DNA from: DASVCN01 sp040905665
GTDB lineage: Bacteria > Deinococcota > Deinococci > Deinococcales > Trueperaceae
NCBI GenBank assembly: GCA_040905665.1
Contig: JBBDRD010000014.1
Span: forward strand, 1 to 64,000
Length of the DNA: 64,000 bases
Direction: 5' to 3'
Part shown: positions 8,720 to 18,200 of the stretch, one piece after another
Layout: every line of letters begins with the position of its first letter
Position numbering within the stretch: the stretch's first letter is position 1
Translations under genes and position numbers: made by a program
Notes under the pieces: generated by a model
Seen by the model: only the letters and a program-made list of their open reading frames with translations
Database searches by the model: none
Told to the model about the DNA's origin: nothing

Positions 8720-11412
8720 GCTGGCTCCTTAGGCTGAATCGGCGGCTCGGCAAGCAGGATCGCGTCGATCGTCTCGCGTGTCTCGCCAAGCGCCTTGCCC
8801 TTTCGGCTCGTGTAGCCGCGCCCCAGGTCGGCCGGCAGAGCCAGCTTCATGTCGAAATAGTCCTCCTCGCCGTCGGGGCCCAGTACCGCGTAGCCCCGTG
8901 AGAGCCTCTCTGCCGCGAGGGTCACGACCTGCTCGAGGCCGCTCAGCGTCCCGTCGGGATCCCGCATCCGCTCGACCGTTTCGGTGGCCGGGAAGACGAG
9001 CACAGCTTCCACTTCGACGTCGTTGCCCAGGTGCTGCCGCACCACATGCGCGTACAGGCAGCGCTGCAACTCCTTGCCGTCATCGATGTCGACGAGGCGA
9101 TCGGCAAGCTTACGTCCCTTCCGCGAGCTCTTGTAGTCGACGACTCGCGCCTGGCGTCCATCCGCAGATAGGTCCAGCCGGTCGATGAAGCCGGTCACCT
9201 CGAGATCGTTCTCGCCGATGGCTACCTTCGCCGTTGGATCCCAAGGTGTATCGATGTCACCGTCATGTGCCGTGGGGCCGAACGGTACCTCCACGAATGA
9301 ACGTTGCCCGTCCAGTGGTTCGAGCGGCTGCGAGAGGGCCGATACGGTCATGGTGACCGCCTCGTCGATGGCAGCGCGCCACAGCAGCTCGGGCGGAACG
9401 GGGCTCTCTATGACCCACTTGTCGGCAACGCCTCGCGCCGCCTCTTCGGCCGCAGAACGTATCTGCCCTTCTGATGCCTGCGCCAACCCTGAACCCGCCT
9501 CCAGGTCACGCACCGTCTCCTCGAGGACCGAGTGGATGAGGCTTCCTCGCTCCAGGGCATCGAGCGTCAGCACCTCGGAGATATCACTCGGTATCTTCCA
9601 GCCGAGCGCGTACCTCCAGACGAAGCCGAGGGGGTTGCGGAGCAGGAGCCTGAGCGAGGTCGCCGAGTGGATTCGGCCAACCGCCCGCGCGATCGCCGGA
9701 TGCGAAGCTCGCACCATCCCGTCGTGGGGAGTGAGTCTAGCTGTATGCCAGTTTCGCCAAGCGCGTTGTGCGGCGCGAGAATACTCGTCTTGCTCAAGCT
9801 CGTTCGGTCGCGCCAAGCGCCTGTCGGCCTCGCTGAAGGCGTGTTCGGGCCGTCTGCGGGGCAGCAGCCTCGTCTCCTGACCGGTCGCGCTATGGGCAAG
9901 GAGTGGGCTCGGCGCCAACCGCCTGCCCTCGGCGTCCCGGCTTGCACGCGAGAACACCAGCGCACGGGTACCGCTCGCGAGGATGGCGTGGAAATCGCGC
10001 CGGTCGCGCTGCGAGAGGTTCGTCTCGTGGAGGACCAGCTCGCCGAGCACGTGGCGCGGGAGCAGCGGGTCCTCGGCACTGCGCCGCGGCCAGGAGCGGG
10101 AAGCGAGGCCGAGGAGCCGAACGTAGGGGCGAGGCGAGGCGGCGAGCACCGAGGCGGGCGCGACCACGATCGCCGCGGCGGGATCGACCTCGTCATCGAC
10201 GCGGAGGTTCGTCAAGGAGACGTCGACCGCGGTAGCCGGTCCCTCGTCGAGAGCTCGACGCCAGAGGAGCCTGGGCCGGCCTCGCAGCCACCTCTCGCCA
10301 ATCTCGGCGGCCGCATCTGTACCCTTGGTCAGGTCACGTCCAAGTTCCCGCAGCAGCTCGCGCACACCGTCTCGTCTGTCGTCCTGCGCCTCCAGAGCAC
10401 GCTCCCAGCGTTCGCGCGAAGCCAGGGGTGCATCCTTGGGGAGTGCTCTGGCCCAGTCGTCCGGAAGTTCGGCGAGCTCGGGTGCACCGCTGCCGCGGCT
10501 TCGGATTAGGTTCACCAGCCTGATGACACGGTTGCGGTCGAGGCCCCTCTGCAGGACATCTGCCAGCGCGGCAGTCGCCTGTCCATCGCGATCGGAGAGC
10601 GCAGGGATGCCACGCGCGAAGTGGACGGGCAGGTTCGCCTCTCGGCTCAGGACGAGCAAGGGCTCCTCGTACTCGTCGACGGAGGCAGCAGCGATGGCGA
10701 TGTCACCCGGCGCCGCTTTCCCGCTGGCGAGCAGCTGCCTCGCCCAACGCAACGCCTCGACGACCTCGTGTTGGGGGTCGGCGCAGCGCACCCTGGTCTG
10801 GAGGTTGGGCTCGGCTAGGGCCGGCACTTCGTACTCGACGCCCTCAGGTCGTTCGCCGGCCGGTTCGCCCGCTCTTCCGTGCCATGACACCTTCACGTGC
10901 CGGCTAAGCTCGGTAAGCAGCGGCCGGTAGACGGGCGGGACCTCGTCCAGGCGGTCCAGGATTATGTCCCCTGCAATCTTCGGCGCCAGGTGCACCTTCT
11001 GCAGCGCCATTTCGACGACCTTTGGATTCGGCAGCGTCCCGGCAGGCAGGCGTTCGAGCGCACGCTGTTCGAGAGCGGCGACGTCGCGCCACCTGCCGCC
11101 TTCGTGGGTCGCCAGGCTAGCGATGTCGAGGCCAGCCGACCAAGCGGAACGAAGCGTATTCGCGGCAGCGCGGGCGAAGCCGGGGAGGTCCGCAATGGGG
11201 GCTAGCGTCTCGAGCTCAGCAGGTGAGATGCCGGAGAGAGCCCGGCGAACGGCAACTCCATCGGCTACCTGGATGAAGGGTCCGGCAAGCCGCGCCACGA
11301 GTCCGTCGAGGGTGGTCACTTTGAGCCCGTGCCTAGATTGGAGGGCCGCCTCGTGGGTGACTCTCCGGTGGGAGAGCCGGTCGCCTACTACCGTTGTGCT
11401 GCGAGTGATCAT
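8716..11412 (-). CDS. AddB-like PD-(D/E)XK nuclease
   Basis: 898-aa partner of the AddA-like protein. No Walker A motif is visible, as expected for AddB-type inactivated helicases. The nuclease is C-terminal: VTGFIDRLDL supplies the first aspartate, ARVVDYKSSRKGRK the D-x-K core, and ELQRCLYAHVVRQ the Q..Y motif IV. Classical AddB needs four cysteines for a 4Fe-4S cluster; here the usual CP site reads RNPLGFVWRYALGW and the C-terminal tail has no cysteine cluster, so the iron-sulfur site appears to be absent. ATG 11412 is the start, 31 bp downstream of the DUF4258 gene on the same strand. It forms an operon with the AddA-like gene through an ATGA overlap. Confidence 0.85.
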   Translation of the reverse strand: MITRSTTVVGDRLSHRRVTHEAALQSRHGLKVTTLDGLVARLAGPFIQVADGVAVRRALSGISPAELETLAPIADLPGFARAAANTLRSAWSAGLDIASLATHEGGRWRDVAALEQRALERLPAGTLPNPKVVEMALQKVHLAPKIAGDIILDRLDEVPPVYRPLLTELSRHVKVSWHGRAGEPAGERPEGVEYEVPALAEPNLQTRVRCADPQHEVVEALRWARQLLASGKAAPGDIAIAAASVDEYEEPLLVLSREANLPVHFARGIPALSDRDGQATAALADVLQRGLDRNRVIRLVNLIRSRGSGAPELAELPDDWARALPKDAPLASRERWERALEAQDDRRDGVRELLRELGRDLTKGTDAAAEIGERWLRGRPRLLWRRALDEGPATAVDVSLTNLRVDDEVDPAAAIVVAPASVLAASPRPYVRLLGLASRSWPRRSAEDPLLPRHVLGELVLHETNLSQRDRRDFHAILASGTRALVFSRASRDAEGRRLAPSPLLAHSATGQETRLLPRRRPEHAFSEADRRLARPNELEQDEYSRAAQRAWRNWHTARLTPHDGMVRASHPAIARAVGRIHSATSLRLLLRNPLGFVWRYALGWKIPSDISEVLTLDALERGSLIHSVLEETVRDLEAGSGLAQASEGQIRSAAEEAARGVADKWVIESPVPPELLWRAAIDEAVTMTVSALSQPLEPLDGQRSFVEVPFGPTAHDGDIDTPWDPTAKVAIGENDLEVTGFIDRLDLSADGRQARVVDYKSSRKGRKLADRLVDIDDGKELQRCLYAHVVRQHLGNDVEVEAVLVFPATETVERMRDPDGTLSGLEQVVTLAAERLSRGYAVLGPDGEEDYFDMKLALPADLGRGYTSRKGKALGETRETIDAILLAEPPIQPKEPA

Positions 11413-11443
11413 GACTTCGCCTGGTTCCTTCGCTTCGCGCGGG

Positions 11444-11887
11444 TTACGCGGCTATACCCCAGCTAGTGCCACTGGCCGCGTTTGTACTCAGGGACTCCTC
11501 ACCCCACCAGCGGTCCCGCACCTGATCGCCCTTCCGGCCCGTCAGCTCCCTGTCGTGCGCGCGCCCCAGCCTCCTCGTGCTCGTGACGGGCATCGCTTCG
11601 ATCGCGCCGATAACGTGGCGGAAGTTGAGGAGCCGGCGGCTGAACCATTCGCGGGCAGTGCAGATTTCGAGGCCTACGTGGATGACGGTGATGACGTGCT
11701 CGTCGCGGACGATCGCCACCCAGTAGCGGTCCCTGGCCACGCGCACGAGGTGCAGGTTGGATACCCTGCCGTCGTCCTCGAGAGCCTTGGCGACGAACGC
11801 GCCATTCTGAAGGCGTTCGAGCACCGGCTCGGGGATCTGCCTCTCGTCGCATCGAATTTTCGCGTGTTCGGTCAACTCGAACGCCAT
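11444..11887 (-). CDS. DUF4258-like small protein
   Basis: 147-aa protein with a DUF4258-like N-terminal half (ELTEHAKIRCDERQIPEPVL, then a YWVAIVRDEHVITVIHVG strand pair). DUF4258 proteins are small RelE-fold-like proteins, often annotated as possible toxins. The rest (about residues 95-147) is basic and of low complexity. The start is ATG 11885-11887 because a GGAGAGGAG ribosome-binding site lies 5 nt upstream, although the frame is open to 11965. It lies just upstream of the AddB-like gene on the same strand, so it may be the first gene of that cluster. The functional link is inferred from position only. Confidence 0.65.
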   Translation of the reverse strand: MAFELTEHAKIRCDERQIPEPVLERLQNGAFVAKALEDDGRVSNLHLVRVARDRYWVAIVRDEHVITVIHVGLEICTAREWFSRRLLNFRHVIGAIEAMPVTSTRRLGRAHDRELTGRKGDQVRDRWWGEESLSTNAASGTSWGIAA

Positions 11888-12100
11888 CTCGGCTCCTCTC
11901 CCGACGGTCGCGCCATCGTCTGGGAGAAGTAGCCTAGGCAGTCGATGCGACAGGTAGTGTCGCAAACCCAGGTGTTACTCGAGCCGGGCCCCAGCACGGT
12001 TAGTGGATTAGCCACTTTTGCCCACCATCTTGCGCCGCTATTGGGCATCTCCCCTATTATTGGCCTAGCGCATCTCGCGCATTCTGGACAGGAGGAGGGC

Positions 12101-12808
12101 GTGAAGCCGACGGTCAAGGCTGAAACTAGTGATATTCGAGAGCTTCCCACCTACACCATTGGGGAGGCGTCTCGGTATGCCCGAATTCCGGCGGCGACTC
12201 TCCGGACTTGGGTCCTAGGTCGTACTTACGCCACCCTGAACGGCACGGAGCTATCCCCACCCATCATTCAGCCCGCAGACCCGGTCGAAAAGCTTCTGTC
12301 GTTCCATAATCTGATTGAAGCTCACGTACTTCGGTCACTCCGAACCAAGCATGGCGTATCGCTCACTGCCGTTAGGAACGCCCTCAGCTATGCCGAGGAA
12401 GAGTTCGGTATCGAGAGACTTCTGCTGCGAAAGGAGCTGCAGACTGCTGTCGGCGACCTGTTCCTTGAACGCTATGGCGAGCTGGTCAACCTGAGTAAGA
12501 AGGGGCAACTTGCTATGAAGGTGCTTCTCAAGCAATACCTCCTGCGCATCGAGCGAGACTTCGCCCACCTTCCACAGCGCTTTTTCCCGGTGGTTGATGC
12601 AATGCCCGCGGCCCAACAGCCACTGATAGTCATCGACCCGCAGATCTCCTTCGGTCAGCCTCATGTTGGACGAACACGAATCAGGACGTCCGCGATTATC
12701 GATCGACTAGAGGCGGGCGAATCCATCGAGTATCTGGCCGAGGACTTCGGCCTGTCAGTTCCTGAAGTGGAGGGGGCGCTGCTCTTCGAGACTGCCATGG
12801 CTGCATAG
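12101..12808 (+). CDS. MerR-like HTH / DUF433 antitoxin
   Basis: 235-aa protein with an N-terminal MerR-like helix-turn-helix (YTIGEASRYARIPAATLRTW, about residues 15-35) and a C-terminal DUF433 domain (IRTSAIIDRLEAGESIEYLAEDFGLSVPEVEGAL), the fold of VapB-like antitoxins paired with DUF5615 PIN-like toxins. Between them is a helical segment that includes the HNLIEAHVLRSLR element common in long DUF433 proteins. GTG 12101 is chosen because GGAGGAGG at 12091-12098 precedes it; the frame is open to 11945. It overlaps the remnant toxin frame by one base. It probably bound its toxin and autoregulated the pair, but the toxin is now broken. Confidence 0.8.
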   Translation: MKPTVKAETSDIRELPTYTIGEASRYARIPAATLRTWVLGRTYATLNGTELSPPIIQPADPVEKLLSFHNLIEAHVLRSLRTKHGVSLTAVRNALSYAEEEFGIERLLLRKELQTAVGDLFLERYGELVNLSKKGQLAMKVLLKQYLLRIERDFAHLPQRFFPVVDAMPAAQQPLIVIDPQISFGQPHVGRTRIRTSAIIDRLEAGESIEYLAEDFGLSVPEVEGALLFETAMAA

Positions 12809-12990
12809 TGGCCGTCTTTTTCGCCGACGAGAACGTAGGACGCCGCTTCCCGGCAATCCTCCGTGAACCGTTCATCGCAAGGGTGCACCGACCAAGCCCC
12901 CTCTCTGGGGTTGAACTCGGAAAAGCCGGCGCCGTCAAAGTAGTGCTGACGGCCGCCGACTGGAAATCCGGTAGCCGGCAGGGTCGCTAG
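12808..12990 (+). pseudogene. truncated DUF5615 PIN-like toxin
   Basis: The frame starts at GTG 12808, overlapping the DUF433 stop, and opens with VFFADENVGRRFPAILRE, the N-terminal acidic D-E-N motif of DUF5615 (Mut7-C/PIN-like) toxins. After about residue 20 the similarity ends and the frame closes after 60 codons, whereas the family is about 110-130 aa. The conserved second acidic region (a W.V.T.D-type motif) is missing. This looks like a 3'-truncated toxin left beside an intact antitoxin. Confidence 0.65.
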
Positions 12991-13106
12991 CCGTCGCAAC
13001 TCTTCGTTAGCTCTTACGCTCAGCAGCACCAGCAAGAAACCAGACACGGCCTTCACCGTGAATCGACGGGCGCGGGACCATGCCACTACCAGCACCCATC
13101 CACAAC

Positions 13107-13150
13107 CCGGTACACTCTGACTCACCATCACTTCCGGCCGAACGCCCCCG
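13107..13150 (+). promoter_or_regulatory. 44-bp shared element upstream of jetA
   Basis: A 44-bp block (CCGGTACACT... to ...AACGCCCCCG) ends 18 bp before the jetA start. It matches 26125-26168 upstream of the KTSC gene at all but about six positions. Its left part gives a possible -10 hexamer TACACT (13111-13116; TACAAT in the other copy). No good -35 is visible at 17 bp. It may be a shared promoter with an operator, or a small mobile or duplicated repeat. Confidence 0.55.
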
Positions 13151-13168
13151 GCCCTCACGAGGTCCACC

Positions 13169-14608
13169 ATGGATTACTTCACCCTGGAACTGCTCAGCCG
13201 CCAGCATCCCGCCTGGCAGTTGTTGCGTGCCCAATACGCCCCCTTCATTGCGGCGTTCCTGAACCGGGTGTTCCTCGAGCCGAACGTGCGAACGCTGCCC
13301 GAGGCGCAACTGGTCGAGGCGCTGGACGATGAGCTCTTCGCGCTAAGGGAGCGGCTAGGCGAGGACGCCTTCCCGCGAGACGCCCGCGCCTACTTGGGCG
13401 ACTGGTCGCGCAGCGAGCGAGGCTGGTTGCGCAAGTTCTACCCGGTCGATTCCGATGAACCCCACTACGACCTCACTCCGCCCACCGAGCAGGCGATCAG
13501 GTGGCTCTCCGGTCTCACCGAGCGCTCGTTCGTGGGCACCGAGTCTCGGCTGCTCACCCTGATCGATCTCCTGCGTCAGCTGAGCCACGGTACCGAGCGC
13601 GACCCTCGGGTGCGGATCGAGGAGTTGCAGCGGCAGCGTCGGGAGATCGACGAGCAGATCGCCCGCATCGAGGAGGGCGACCTGTCGCTGCTCGACAGCA
13701 CCGCCGTGAAGGAGCGCTACCAGCAGTTCCGCGAGCTGGCGAGCCAACTGCTGGCCGACTTCCGCGAGGTCGAACACAACTTCCGCCGGCTCGACCGGCA
13801 GGCACGCGAGAAGATCACCCTCTGGGACGGCGGCAAGGGCGAACTGCTCGAAGAGATCATGGGCGACCGCGACGCCATCACCGGGTCGCACCAGGGCAGG
13901 AGCTTTCGTGCCTTTTGGGAGCTGCTCATGTCGCAGTCGCGCCAGGAGGAGCTGGGGGAGCTCCTCGACAAGATGCTGGCGCTGCCGGCCGTCGCCGAGG
14001 AACGACCGGAGCCGCGCCTACGCCGGGTCCACTACGACTGGCTGGAGGCGGGCGACCACACGCAGCGCACCATCGCGCAACTGTCGCAGCAGCTCAGACG
14101 CTTCCTCGACGACAAGGCGTGGCTCGAGAACCGGCGGATAATGGAGATACTGAACTCCCTGGAAGCGAACGCGCTGGCGCTGCACGAGGTGCAACCGTTG
14201 GGACCGTTCGCCGAAATGGACGAGATCTCCCCCACCGTCGAACTGCCTATGGAGCGCCGCCTCTTCGCTCCACCCTTCACCCCCGCCATAGCCGCCACGG
14301 CGGTGGAGCTGGGCGACGTTGACATCGACGCCGCCGCCCTGTTCGCGCACAGCGAGGTGGACCCGGCGGAGCTGGCCCTGCGCATACGCAAGGCCCTGCA
14401 ATCGCGTGACCAGGTGACGCTGGGCGATCTCATCGATCAGCATCCGCTCGAGCACGGCCTGGCCGAACTGGTGACCTACCTCAGGCTGGCGGGCGAGAGC
14501 GAAGACAGCGTGGTCGACGAGGAGGGCAGCGAGACCGTCGCATGGCTCTCGGCCGACGCCGTCCAACGCCGGGCCAGGATCCCTCGTGTCATCTTCAGGA
14601 GCGCATGA
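13169..14608 (+). CDS. jetA: Wadjet protein JetA (DUF3375, kleisin-like)
   Basis: 479-aa DUF3375 protein, the JetA/MukF-like kleisin subunit of type I Wadjet. The N-terminal winged-helix region runs DYFTLELLSRQHPAWQLLRA; the characteristic LTERSFVGTESRLLTLIDLL segment lies near residue 115; a long helical linker follows, and the C-terminal part binds JetB and JetC in the family. Wadjet complexes sense and cleave small circular DNA, blocking plasmid transformation. Start ATG 13169. The 3' end overlaps jetB by 4 nt (ATGA). Length and order (A-B-C-D) agree with intact systems. The full-length frame shows no disruption. Confidence 0.92.
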   Translation: MDYFTLELLSRQHPAWQLLRAQYAPFIAAFLNRVFLEPNVRTLPEAQLVEALDDELFALRERLGEDAFPRDARAYLGDWSRSERGWLRKFYPVDSDEPHYDLTPPTEQAIRWLSGLTERSFVGTESRLLTLIDLLRQLSHGTERDPRVRIEELQRQRREIDEQIARIEEGDLSLLDSTAVKERYQQFRELASQLLADFREVEHNFRRLDRQAREKITLWDGGKGELLEEIMGDRDAITGSHQGRSFRAFWELLMSQSRQEELGELLDKMLALPAVAEERPEPRLRRVHYDWLEAGDHTQRTIAQLSQQLRRFLDDKAWLENRRIMEILNSLEANALALHEVQPLGPFAEMDEISPTVELPMERRLFAPPFTPAIAATAVELGDVDIDAAALFAHSEVDPAELALRIRKALQSRDQVTLGDLIDQHPLEHGLAELVTYLRLAGESEDSVVDEEGSETVAWLSADAVQRRARIPRVIFRSA

Positions 14609-15255
14609 CGATGCTGAACCCGGTGCCTGGAACCAACCAGGACAGCCCCAAGCAACCCGCGCTCTCCCAGGTCGTCCCCGCTCTACTCAAGGGCGTGCTT
14701 TATCGGGAGGAGGACGCCGATTCCTGGGCTCAGCTGGTCGCCCTCCAGGGCGCGGTGAGCGACTACGCCAGTGTCCTGGGCCTGGAGCTCTACCTCGACG
14801 AGGCCGAAGGCTTCGCCTTCCTCCGGTCGTTTCCCGAGAGCGAGGAGGCCGAGCGTAAGGCGCCGCGCCTGGTTGCCCGCAGGCAGCTCACCTTTCCGGT
14901 CAGCCTGTTGCTGGCGCTCCTGCGCAAGAAGCTGGCCGAGTTCGATGCCGAAGGCTCGCAGACCAGACTGGTGCTCACCCTCGACGAGGTCGCCGAGGCT
15001 CTGCGCTTGTTCCTTCCGGACGGCACTAACGAGGCGCGGCTGGTCGATCGGGTGGAGACGCACCTGAACAAGATCGCCGAACTCGGCTTCGTGCGCAAAC
15101 TCAGGCGTCAACCAGGTTCCGGCCAGCACGCCTTCGAGGTGCGCCGGATAGTCAAGGCCTTCGTCGACGCCCAGTGGCTAGGCGAGCTGGACCAGAAACT
15201 GGCCGAGTACCGGCAACACCTGAGCCAGGAGACGGGGGACCAGGACGATGAGTGA
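14605..15255 (+). CDS. jetB: Wadjet protein JetB (DUF4194, MukE-like)
   Basis: 216-aa DUF4194 protein, the small KITE/MukE-like subunit of Wadjet. Recognisable elements are VVPALLKGVLYREED near the N-terminus, the YLDEAEGFAFLRSFP strand pair, and a C-terminal winged helix ending FEVRRIVKAFVDAQWLGEL. It bridges the kleisin JetA and the SMC-like JetC in solved family complexes. ATG 14605 overlaps the jetA stop; the 3' end overlaps the jetC start by 8 nt. This tight coupling points to a fixed subunit ratio. Confidence 0.9.
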   Translation: MTMLNPVPGTNQDSPKQPALSQVVPALLKGVLYREEDADSWAQLVALQGAVSDYASVLGLELYLDEAEGFAFLRSFPESEEAERKAPRLVARRQLTFPVSLLLALLRKKLAEFDAEGSQTRLVLTLDEVAEALRLFLPDGTNEARLVDRVETHLNKIAELGFVRKLRRQPGSGQHAFEVRRIVKAFVDAQWLGELDQKLAEYRQHLSQETGDQDDE

Positions 15256-18200
15256 CTCCCCGCTCTTCGCCTCGTCCCAGGCCGGTTTCCGGCTCGCGAG
15301 CCTGGAGGTGCTCAACTGGGGCACCTTCCACCAGAAGGTCTGGCGGCTGGAGCTGGACGGGCGCAACTCCCTGCTCACGGGCGACATCGGCTCGGGCAAG
15401 TCGACCCTGGTGGACGCTGTCACGACCCTGCTGGTGCCCAGCCAGAGGGTCGCCTACAACCGGGCGGCTGGAGCCGAGTCGCGCGAACGCACCCTGCGTA
15501 GTTACGTCCTTGGTCACTACAAATCGGAGCGCGGCGATTCCGGCAACGGCGGCCGCCCCGTGGCCCTGAGGGAACCGGGAACCTACTCGGTCATCCTGGG
15601 CCGGTTCGAGAACGAGGCGTTGTCGCAGACCATCACCCTGGCCCAGGTCTTCTGGTTCAAGGAGACCGTCGGCCAACCGGCCCGCTTCTACCTCGTCGCC
15701 GAACGCCCAATGTCGATCGGCGACCACTTCAGCGACTTCGGCGGCGACATGAAGGAGCTGCGCAAGCGCCTCCGCGAGGCCGGCGACACTATCTTCGACA
15801 GCTTCAGCAGCTACGCCGCCCACTTCCGCCGCCGCTTCGGGATCGCCACCGAGCAGGCGCTCGAGCTGTTCCACCAGACCGTCTCGATGAAGTCGGTGGG
15901 CAACCTCACCGGTTTCGTGCGCAGCCACATGCTCGAGCCGTTCGAGGTTGACACCAGGATAGGCGCCCTGCTCGAGCATTTCGACGACCTGAGCCGGGCG
16001 CACGAGGCGATCCTCAAGGCGAAGCGGCAGGTGGAGCTGCTCACGCCCCTCGTAGAGAAGTGCGATCGCCACCAGGAGGTGGCTCTCCAGGTCGAGGAGC
16101 TGCGGGCCGCTCGCGACGGCCTCAAGCCCTACTTCGCCCGCCTCAAGATCCGGCTCCTGGACGAACGGCTGCTCCGTCTCCAGGAGGAGCTCGAGCGCTG
16201 CGACCGTCGCATCGAAGGGTATGTGCAGGCGGTCCGGAACCTGCGACAGGATGAGCAGGAGCTGCGCCGCAACATCGCTCAGAACGGAGGCGAGCGCTTG
16301 GAGCGCCTCTCGGCTGAAATCGAGCGCCAGGGCGAGGAGATCGCCCGGCGCAAGGAGAAGGCGCGCCGCCACGGCGAGCTGCTCAGGCAGGTGGACGCCA
16401 CGCCGGTGCGAACACTCGAGGAGTTCCTCTCCCAGCGGGAGCGGCTGGCGAGCCTTCGCGGCAAGCAGGAGTCGCTCGGAAACGACCTGAAACGCCAGCT
16501 GCGCGAACTGGGGGTCGAGTTCGAGCAGGGCAGGGCCGGGTTCGAAGAGCTCTCGAGCGAAATCGACAGCCTTCGGAGCAGGCGCAACAACCTCCCCGCC
16601 AGGCAGGTCGAGTTGCGCCGCCGCCTGTGCGACGAGCTCGGTCTGGCCGAGGAGCGGTTGCCCTTCGCAGGCGAACTGATCGAGGTGCGGGAGCAGGCTA
16701 GAGAGTGGGAGGGCGCGGCCGAGCGGCTGCTGCACGGCTTCGGCCTCTCGCTGCTGGTGCCGCAGGAGCAGTACGCCCAGGTAGCCGAGTGGGTGGACCG
16801 CACCCACCTACGCGGCCGGCTCGTCTACTACCGGATGAGGCAGGATCAACGCTCCTCTGCCCCCAGGAGCCTGCACCCCGACTCGCTGGTTCACAAGCTA
16901 GCGCTCAAGTCGGACAGTCCCTGCTACGAGTGGCTGGAACGGGAGCTGTCGCATCGCTTCGACTTCGCCTGCTGCGAGTCGCAAGAGCAGTTCCGCCGCG
17001 AAGAGCGCGCCCTCACCCGCAACGGCCAGATCAAGGGCAGCCGCGAGCGCCACGAGAAAGACGACAGGCACAGGATTGACGACCGTGCGCGCTACATCCT
17101 GGGCTGGAGCAACCAGGCGAAGATCGAGGCGCTCGAGAGCGACCTCGAGCGCCTGGGCGAGAGGCTCGCCGGCCTTGGCAAGCGGATCGCGGAACTGCAG
17201 GCGCAGGAGGAGAGGGTCGGCGACCGCCTCAAGGCCTTGGCGCAACTCAACGAGTACCGCGACTTCCGTGAGATCGACTGGGGCTCGCTGACCGTCCAGG
17301 TACAGCGGCTGCTTGACGAGAAGCGAACGCTGCAAGAGTCGTCGAACGTGTTGCAAGAGCTTCAGGGCCGGTTGGCCAGGCTCGAAGGGGAGCTTCAGGA
17401 GGCGGAGGAACGGCTGACTAAGGAGCGCGACGTACGGGCCAGGACTATGCAGAAGCAGAGTGACGCCCACACGACCCGCGGCGAGACGCAGGAACTGCTG
17501 GCGGGCGGGGACCCGACCGGCGACAGCAGCGAGACGAACCGGCGAATCGCCGCACTGCGCGACGAACTCCTGGCCGACCGCAAGCTCACGGTCGAGAGCT
17601 GCGACGGCCAGGAGCGGGACCTGCGGGTCGAGCTGACCGCCAGGATCGACGCCGCCGACAAGCAACTGAGCAGGCTCCAGGAGCGGATCGTCGCCGAGAT
17701 GGGGGCCTTCCGCGCGGCCTTCCCACAGGAGAGTCAGGAGCTGGACAGCAGCCTCGCAGCGGCCGGCGCCTACCGGGAGCTGTTGGAGAGGCTCAGCTCG
17801 GACGATCTGCCCCGTTTCGAGACCCAGTTCAAGGAGATGCTCAACGAGAACACGATCACCGAGGTGGCCAACTTCCAGGCGCAACTCCAGCGCGAGCGCG
17901 CGCTGATCCATGAGCGCATCAACGTGATCAACGACTCCTTGCGGGGGATCGACTACAACGACGGCCGCTACATCCAACTGGAGGCGCAGACCACCAGCGA
18001 CAGGGAGATAGCGGAGTTCCGCGGCGACCTGCGGGCGTGCACCGAGGGCAGCCTGAGCGGCAGCGAGGACGACCAGTACTCGGAGCGGAAGTTCCTCGAG
18101 GTCAAGCGGATAATCGAGCGCTTCCGCGGCCGCGAGGGCCTGGCCGAGATCGACCGCCGCTGGACCGAGAAGGTGACCGACGTACGCAACTGGTTCACCT

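Noticed and set aside
5333..11412. Calling the helicase-nuclease pair addA/addB as housekeeping genes
   Set aside because: The AddB-like protein lacks the iron-sulfur cysteines and the pair sits in a defence island, so gene symbols were withheld and the proteins called AddA-like and AddB-like.
12661..13170. 170-codon minus-strand frame with a hydrophobic segment, opposite the DUF433 end and jetA upstream region
   Set aside because: Overlaps the conserved DUF433 domain and the shared 44-bp element; no ribosome-binding site and no known family. Left out, although a short secreted protein cannot be fully excluded.
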